A stretch of DNA of 21,152 nt from DASYAE01 sp036501535 (lineage in GTDB: Bacteria; Actinomycetota; Actinomycetes; Streptomycetales; Catenulisporaceae), in assembly GCA_036501535.1 (NCBI GenBank), contig DASYAE010000128.1:1-21152 (forward strand), in the 5' to 3' direction. Below are positions 16,763-21,152 of the stretch, one piece after another. Every line of letters begins with the position of its first letter. Position 1 is the stretch's first letter. Both the position numbers and the translations under genes were made by a program. Under the pieces are notes generated by a model. It saw nothing but the letters and a program-made list of their open reading frames with translations, was not told the origin of the DNA and did not search any database.

Positions 16763-18255
16763 ACGGGCAGCCGGCGACGTGCGACGAGGCCGAGCTCGGC
16801 CGCCTCTTCCTGTTCGAGAAGCTCGACGCGCAGCAGCTGGCGCGGCTGTGCCGCGAGGGGCGCACGGAAGAGTTCGAACCCGGGACCGTCTACACCGAGG
16901 GCCAACCCGCCACCTGCTTCTACGTGCTGCTGGAGGGCGCGGTCGTGTTGCTGCGCCGGGTCGGCACGGACGACGTGGAGACCACCCGCAGCTCCAACCC
17001 GGGGGTCTACTCGGGGGCCTTCATGGCCTACCTCGGCGACCGGATGCCGCAGCTGTACAACAACACCATGAGGGTCACCGAGCCGTCGCGCTTCTTCGTC
17101 CTGCCCGCGGAGACCTTCGCCCAGGTCATGCACGACTGGTTCCCCATGGCCGTGCACCTGTTGGAAGGGCTCTTCTTCGGCAACAAGAACACCCAGGAGG
17201 CCATCGGCCAGCGCGAACGGCTGCTCGCCCTCGGGTCGCTGTCCGCCGGCCTGACGCACGAGCTCAACAACCCCGCGGCGGCCGCCGTGCGCGCCACCTC
17301 CGACCTGCGCGAGCGGGTCGCCGGAATGCGCGGCAAGCTGCGCGCCATCGCCTCGGGCGCGTATCGGCGCGAAATGCTCGAGACCCTGATCGAGATCCAG
17401 GAGCGCACCGCGGAACAGGTCTCGAAGGCGGCGCCGCTGGGCCCGCTGGAGGCCGCCGACCGCGAGGACGCGCTCACGGACTGGCTCGACGAGCACGGCG
17501 TGAGCGGCGGATGGCAGCTCGCGCCAGCGTTCGTCCAGGCCGGGCTCGACGTGCCCTGGCTGGAGCAGGTCGCCGCCGCGGTCGACGAGTCGGTGCTCGA
17601 AGGCGCGGTCCGGTGGCTGAACTACACCGTCGAGACCGAGCTGCTGATGAACGAGATCACCGACTCGACCACCCGCGTCTCCAACCTCGTCGGCGCGGCC
17701 AAGCAGTACTCCCAGCTCGACCGCGCGCCGTATCAGGTCGCCGACGTCCACGACCTGCTCGACAGCACCCTGGTGATGCTCGCCGGAAAGCTGGGCGCCG
17801 GGATCGCGGTCGTCAAGGACTACGACCGCTCACTGCCGAAGATCCCCTGCTACCCCGGCGAGCTGAACCAGGTCTGGACGAACCTGATCGACAACGCCGC
17901 CGCGGCGATGAACGGCGCCGGCGCCACAGGCACGCTGACCGTGCGCACCGCGCGGGACCGCGACCGCCTCCTGATCGAGTTCCGCGACACGGGCCCCGGC
18001 GTGCCGCCCGGGATCCGCGACCGCATCTTCGACCCCTTCTTCACCACGAAGCCGGTCGGCGAGGGCACCGGCCTCGGCCTGGACATATCCTGGCGTATCG
18101 TCGTGAACAAGCACGGCGGCGACCTGCGGGTCGAGTCGGTGCCCGGCGACACCCGCTTCCAGGTCCGCCTGCCGATCACCGCCGCCGGACCGAACCCCGC
18201 CCCCGAGCTCGATCCACAGCCCGCTCCTCAGCCCGACCCGCAGGAGGCGCCATGA
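16759..18255 (+). CDS. soluble sensor histidine kinase with N-terminal cyclic-nucleotide-binding-like domain
   Basis: This 498-aa protein starts at GTG inside GTGA, overlapping the flavoprotein stop. Residues 12-140 resemble a cNMP-binding/Crp-type beta-barrel (LFLFEKLDAQQLARL, then FEPGTVYTEGQPATCFYVLL, and MRVTEPSRFFVLPAETFAQVM). The H-box is LSAGLTHELNNP with His167. The catalytic domain carries the N-box NQVWTNLIDNA (370-380), DTGPGV (410-415), FDPFFTTK and GTGLGLDIS (437-445). There are no membrane segments. About 200 residues separate H-box and N-box, roughly twice the usual distance; the second dimerisation helix seems to be LMNEITDSTTRVSNLVGAA. The tail is Pro/Gln-rich (PELDPQPAPQPDPQEAP). 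Its likely substrate is Asp69 of the receiver-flavoprotein next door. The ligand of the N-terminal domain is unknown. Confidence 0.92.
   Translation: MNGQPATCDEAELGRLFLFEKLDAQQLARLCREGRTEEFEPGTVYTEGQPATCFYVLLEGAVVLLRRVGTDDVETTRSSNPGVYSGAFMAYLGDRMPQLYNNTMRVTEPSRFFVLPAETFAQVMHDWFPMAVHLLEGLFFGNKNTQEAIGQRERLLALGSLSAGLTHELNNPAAAAVRATSDLRERVAGMRGKLRAIASGAYRREMLETLIEIQERTAEQVSKAAPLGPLEAADREDALTDWLDEHGVSGGWQLAPAFVQAGLDVPWLEQVAAAVDESVLEGAVRWLNYTVETELLMNEITDSTTRVSNLVGAAKQYSQLDRAPYQVADVHDLLDSTLVMLAGKLGAGIAVVKDYDRSLPKIPCYPGELNQVWTNLIDNAAAAMNGAGATGTLTVRTARDRDRLLIEFRDTGPGVPPGIRDRIFDPFFTTKPVGEGTGLGLDISWRIVVNKHGGDLRVESVPGDTRFQVRLPITAAGPNPAPELDPQPAPQPDPQEAP
18242..18247 (+). promoter_or_regulatory. ribosome binding site AGGAGG within the kinase 3' end
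   Basis: AGGAGG lies 4 nt before the ATG at 18252. It fixes the start of the zinc-finger protein, whose ATG overlaps the kinase stop as ATGA. Confidence 0.75.
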
Positions 18256-18611
18256 CCACACCGGCCGGAATCGATCCCGCCGTCCCGCCGAGCGGCCCGG
18301 GCTGCGCCGAGTGCGAGGCCGACGGCGGATGGTGGTTCCACCTGCGCCGCTGCGCCCAGTGCGGCCACGTCGGCTGCTGCGACGACTCGCCCTCCAAGCA
18401 CGCCACCGCGCACGCGAAGGCGACCGGGCATCCGGTGATCCAGAGCTTCGAGCCGGGCGAGGAGTGGTTCTGGAACTACGACACGTCCGAGCTGTACGAG
18501 TCCGGGCCGGCGCTCGCCGACCCGACCAGCCACCCCGCCGACCAGAGCGCCCCCGGACCGGCCGACCGCGTCCCCGCGGACTGGATGGAGCGCCTGCGCC
18601 AAGGGGCGTGA
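18252..18611 (+). CDS. UBP-type zinc finger protein
   Basis: The 119-aa protein has an N-terminal zinc finger of the ubiquitin-hydrolase (UBP, PF02148) kind: CAEC at 18-21, CAQCGHVGCC at 34-43, and His50, His54 and His60 in KHATAHAKATGH. It continues with HPVIQSFEPGEEWFWNYD, the usual end of the fold. The last 40 residues are Pro/Ala-rich, closing with DWMERLRQ. In eukaryotes this finger binds the free C-terminal glycines of ubiquitin. Stand-alone bacterial versions have no settled function. The strong ribosome site and ATGA overlap tie it to the kinase and flavoprotein, so it may be a partner or an output of that system. The domain is sure; the role is unknown. Confidence 0.93.
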   Translation: MTTPAGIDPAVPPSGPGCAECEADGGWWFHLRRCAQCGHVGCCDDSPSKHATAHAKATGHPVIQSFEPGEEWFWNYDTSELYESGPALADPTSHPADQSAPGPADRVPADWMERLRQGA

Positions 18612-18737
18612 GCCCGTCCGGCCCCGCCTGCGTCACCCGTTCGGCCCCGCGCGACGGCGCGATCGCGACGTTCCGATTTCCGCCAAGCGGAGCGCTGCGC
18701 ATGGCTTCGGGCCGACACAGGGGGTGAAGGTGAGGAC

Positions 18738-19625
18738 ATGTCCCTGTTCTCTTCGGTCGACGACGCCCGTGACAGGCTCGCCGGCACCGGCTACCTCGTG
18801 GACACCGAGCTGGCCACGGTCGTCTTCCTCGGCGACGCGATGGGCAAGCCGATCCTCCTCGAAGGGCCGGCCGGCACCGGCAAGACGGGGCTGGCGAAGG
18901 CCGTCGCGCAGGCCACGGGCGCGACCCTGATCAGGCTGCAGTGCTACGAAGGCCTCGACGAGGCGAGAGCGCTCTACGAGTGGAACTACCGCAAGCAGCT
19001 GCTGCGCATCCAGACGGCCCAGGCGGCGACCGACGGCGGCAGCTCCTGGGACGACGTCCACGACGACATCTTCGGCGAGGAGTTCCTGCTCGAGCGCCCG
19101 CTCCTGGCCGCGATCCGGCACGAGGGCCCGGCGGTGCTGCTCATCGACGAGACCGACAAGGCCGACGTCGAGGTCGAGGGCCTGTTCCTCGAACTGCTCA
19201 GCGACTTCCAGGTGACCATCCCGGAGCTCGGCACCATCGCGGCGACGCAACGGCCTCTGGTCGTGCTCACCTCGAACTCCACCCGCGAACTGTCGGAAGC
19301 GCTCAAACGCCGCTGCCTCCACGCACAGGTCGAATACCCTGACGCGGCGCGCGAGCGAGCGATCGTGCGCGCCCGCGTCCCCTCGGCGACCGAGCGGCTC
19401 GCGGAGCAGATCGTCAAGGCGGTGCGCGCGATGCGGGCGCTCGACCTGCGAAAGCCGCCGAGCGTGGCGGAGGCCATCGACTGGGCGCAGGCGGTGGCCG
19501 CACTGGGCCACCACGAGCTCACCGACGCCGTGGCGGGGCAGACGCTCGGCGTCGTGCTCAAGAACGACCCGGACAAGGCGAAGGTGCGCGAGCAGCTGCG
19601 CCTGCCCGCCTCCTCGGCGGCGTGA
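18738..19625 (+). CDS. MoxR/CoxD-like AAA+ ATPase
   Basis: The 295-aa ATPase has Walker A GPAGTGKT (43-50), Walker B LLIDETDK (134-141), sensor-1 Asn180 in VLTSNSTRELSEALKRRC and an arginine finger at 191-192. The region after it (CLHAQVEYPDAARERAIV) is typical of MoxR proteins. The ATG follows GAAGG by 7 nt. MoxR ATPases work with VWA-domain partners to remodel or metallate target proteins, and the next gene is such a partner with a 4-bp overlap. In CO-dehydrogenase clusters the pair is CoxD and CoxE, but no cox structural gene is visible here. A 126-bp gap separates it from the zinc-finger gene, so it may have its own promoter. Confidence 0.93.
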   Translation: MSLFSSVDDARDRLAGTGYLVDTELATVVFLGDAMGKPILLEGPAGTGKTGLAKAVAQATGATLIRLQCYEGLDEARALYEWNYRKQLLRIQTAQAATDGGSSWDDVHDDIFGEEFLLERPLLAAIRHEGPAVLLIDETDKADVEVEGLFLELLSDFQVTIPELGTIAATQRPLVVLTSNSTRELSEALKRRCLHAQVEYPDAARERAIVRARVPSATERLAEQIVKAVRAMRALDLRKPPSVAEAIDWAQAVAALGHHELTDAVAGQTLGVVLKNDPDKAKVREQLRLPASSAA

Positions 19626-21004
19626 GCACGACAGGGCTCGGACGAGCCCGCGCGGACCTCGGCGACATCGCGCCGGTTCTGCTGATCGCGCTCGTGGCGC
19701 GGTTGCGCGAGGGCGGCGTGCCGGTCTCGACGAGTGAGCTCCTTGATGCCCACGAGGCATTGGCGCACACGGACCTGACAAGCCGGTCGCAGGTCCGCAG
19801 CGCCCTGCGCGCAACGCTCGTCAAGGACGTCAGCCACGACGTGCTCTTCCGGCGCTCCTTCGACGCGGTCCTCCCCCGAGCCCGTAGGCAGCCGCCGCCT
19901 TCGGACCCCGGCAGCGAGGCCGCCATTGGCCCGGCCACCGAGGATGAGCTCCTTGACTCCGTTATCCGTGCCCTGCGTGAGGGCGAGGAGGCGAACATCG
20001 AGCAGGCGCTCGAACACGTCATCGACACCTTCGGCGGCGCCGCCGACGACGGCCGCTCGGCCGGCCACCACGCCCAGCGGACCCTGCGCAGGATGAACCT
20101 GCCCGACCTCTACCGGCGCTACCTGGACGGCACGCTGGATGAGCCCGGCTTCGACAGGTCCGTGACCGCCACCGAGGCCCGCGCCGTCATGGAGCAGCTG
20201 GGACGCCGACTCGAGGACCAGTTCGCCGGCCGCCTGCGCGAGGGCGACGGCGTGGCGCTCCAGCAGCTCGAGGACGTCCAGGACCGGCCGCTGCTGCGCG
20301 CCGGCGCGGACGGGCTCGTCGCGATGCGGATGGCGATGCGGCCCCTGGCCCGCCGGCTCGCGGCCAGGCTCGGCGCCCTGCGCCGGCGCGGCGGCTCGGG
20401 CCTCGACATGCGCCGCACGATCCGGGCCTCCATGGGCAGCGGCGGCGTGCCGGTCGAGCCGGTCCTGCGGCGCCGCCGCCCGACCAGGCCGGACCTGGTC
20501 GTGCTCTGCGACGTGTCGGGTTCGACGGCGCAGTTCGCCCCCTTCACGCTGACGCTCCTGCACGCGGTGCACCAGGAGTTCCGCCGGGTGCGGTCGTTCG
20601 CGTTCGTCGACGGCATCGTCGAGATCACCGAGATCCTCGAGCGCAGCCCCGGCGTGCTCGACCCGCGCCACCTGCTCGCGAAGCGCGGGCTGGTGGCCAA
20701 GGACGGGCGCAGCGACTACGCCCGCGCCCTGACGACGTTCCTGGCGACCTGGAGCGACGCCGTCACCGCCAAGACCACCGTCATCATCGCCGGCGACGCG
20801 CGCTCGCACGACCGCGAGCCGGCGACCTCGGTCATCGCCGAGCTCGACCACCGGGCCCGGCGGCTCTACTGGCTCAACCCCGAGCCGCGCCGGGAGTGGG
20901 ACACGACAGACTCGCGGGCGAGCGAGTACGAGGCGCACTGCACCGCCGCCTTCGAGGTCTCCACGATCCGGCAGCTCACCGCGGCGGTCACCCAGATCGT
21001 CTGA
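19622..21004 (+). CDS. CoxE-like VWA domain protein
   Basis: The 460-aa protein starts at GTG within GTGA, overlapping the ATPase stop by 4 bp. The N-terminal half is helical and charged (PVLLIALVARLREGGVPVS). The C-terminal half, from about 288, is a VWA domain with the metal-ion site DVSGST (Asp297, Ser299, Ser301), Ser364 in GRSDYARALTTF and Asp392 in IIAGDARS. RLYWLNPEPRREWDTTDS is characteristic of the CoxE family (PF05762). It probably acts with the MoxR ATPase as a chaperone pair. The client is not evident; the flavoprotein and zinc-finger operon just upstream is a possible one. Length and motifs are normal, and the gene ends intact about 110 bp before the intron remnant. Confidence 0.92.
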   Translation: MSTTGLGRARADLGDIAPVLLIALVARLREGGVPVSTSELLDAHEALAHTDLTSRSQVRSALRATLVKDVSHDVLFRRSFDAVLPRARRQPPPSDPGSEAAIGPATEDELLDSVIRALREGEEANIEQALEHVIDTFGGAADDGRSAGHHAQRTLRRMNLPDLYRRYLDGTLDEPGFDRSVTATEARAVMEQLGRRLEDQFAGRLREGDGVALQQLEDVQDRPLLRAGADGLVAMRMAMRPLARRLAARLGALRRRGGSGLDMRRTIRASMGSGGVPVEPVLRRRRPTRPDLVVLCDVSGSTAQFAPFTLTLLHAVHQEFRRVRSFAFVDGIVEITEILERSPGVLDPRHLLAKRGLVAKDGRSDYARALTTFLATWSDAVTAKTTVIIAGDARSHDREPATSVIAELDHRARRLYWLNPEPRREWDTTDSRASEYEAHCTAAFEVSTIRQLTAAVTQIV

Positions 21005-21110
21005 CCGGGCGCCGAGTAGGGTCGGGGACTGATTTGGAGTCATCTATGTACCTACATCCCAGGACTTGGGGCAGTCCCATGCATGGCTCCTCCTCAGCCC
21101 CCGCCGCCTC
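21005..21110. other. spacer between the CoxE gene and intron domain V
   Basis: No gene is seen. The part next to domain V probably contains intron domain VI and the 3' splice junction. CCATGCATGG is a 10-bp palindrome in this stretch. I see no clear terminator for the plus-strand operon. Confidence 0.5.
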
Positions 21111-21143
21111 GAACCGTGCGTGCGGTTCTCCCGCACACGGCTC
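21111..21143 (-). ncRNA. group II intron domain V (3' part of an intron, rest beyond the right edge)
   Basis: The minus strand holds a 33-nt hairpin that begins GAGCCGTGTGCGG and ends CCGCACGCACGGTTC. This matches the bacterial group II domain V consensus, including the AGC catalytic triad near the 5' end and its pairing with GTT near the 3' end. Downstream, toward 21060, GGGGC and GCCCC arms around CCATGCATGG could form domain VI. The intron's 5' domains and any reverse transcriptase would lie past 21152. The exact 3' splice site is not resolved. Confidence 0.68.
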
Positions 21144-21152
21144 ACCGACGCC

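Noticed and set aside
1..21152. CRISPR arrays, tRNA or rRNA genes
   Set aside because: I found no regularly spaced repeats and no cloverleaf or ribosomal sequence on reading both strands.

Overview
This window is GC-rich DNA with codon usage and gene style typical of an actinomycete (Streptomyces-like or a relative such as Catenulispora or Actinospica). It carries two gene blocks that point in opposite directions, separated by about 0.8 kb of non-coding, less GC-rich DNA. A mobile-element trace lies at each edge: the N-terminal part of an IS4-type transposase on the left (1-265, minus strand) and a group II intron domain V on the right (21111-21143, minus strand).

The left block (408-14264, all minus strand) is a compact nonribosomal peptide gene cluster that reads as one operon. 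In transcription order it encodes a free-standing carrier protein, an LLM-class flavin monooxygenase, a cytochrome P450, a stand-alone adenylation enzyme, an MbtH-like protein, a dimodular NRPS (C-A-PCP-C-A-PCP-TE), a DHA2-type MFS exporter and a flavin reductase. The adenylation pockets read DAYWVGGTFK (stand-alone enzyme, valine-like), DAFFWGGTFK (module 1, probably branched aliphatic) and DVWHVSLVDK (module 2, the known serine code). The inferred logic is as follows. The free A enzyme loads a valine-like residue on the free carrier, where P450 and/or LLM oxygenase may modify it. The first C domain joins it to a second aliphatic residue, serine is added, and the TE releases a small oxidised tripeptide or cyclised product. 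The flavin reductase would feed FMNH2 to the LLM enzyme. I do not recognise the product. No dedicated regulator or phosphopantetheinyl transferase is visible here.

The right block (15083-21004, plus strand) has two tightly coupled units. The first has three genes. One encodes a response-regulator receiver domain fused to a thioredoxin-reductase-like flavoprotein that lacks the CxxC redox pair. The next encodes a soluble histidine kinase with an N-terminal cyclic-nucleotide-binding-like domain and an unusually long stretch between H-box and N-box. The third encodes a small UBP-type zinc-finger protein. Consecutive genes overlap by 4 bp, which suggests a phospho-relay acting directly on a redox enzyme. 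The second unit is a MoxR/CoxD-like AAA+ ATPase and a CoxE-like VWA protein, also overlapping by 4 bp, with no CO-dehydrogenase genes nearby.

The 14265-15082 gap would hold the promoters of both blocks. It contains several short dyads and a tandem 8-mer, but no convincing gene.
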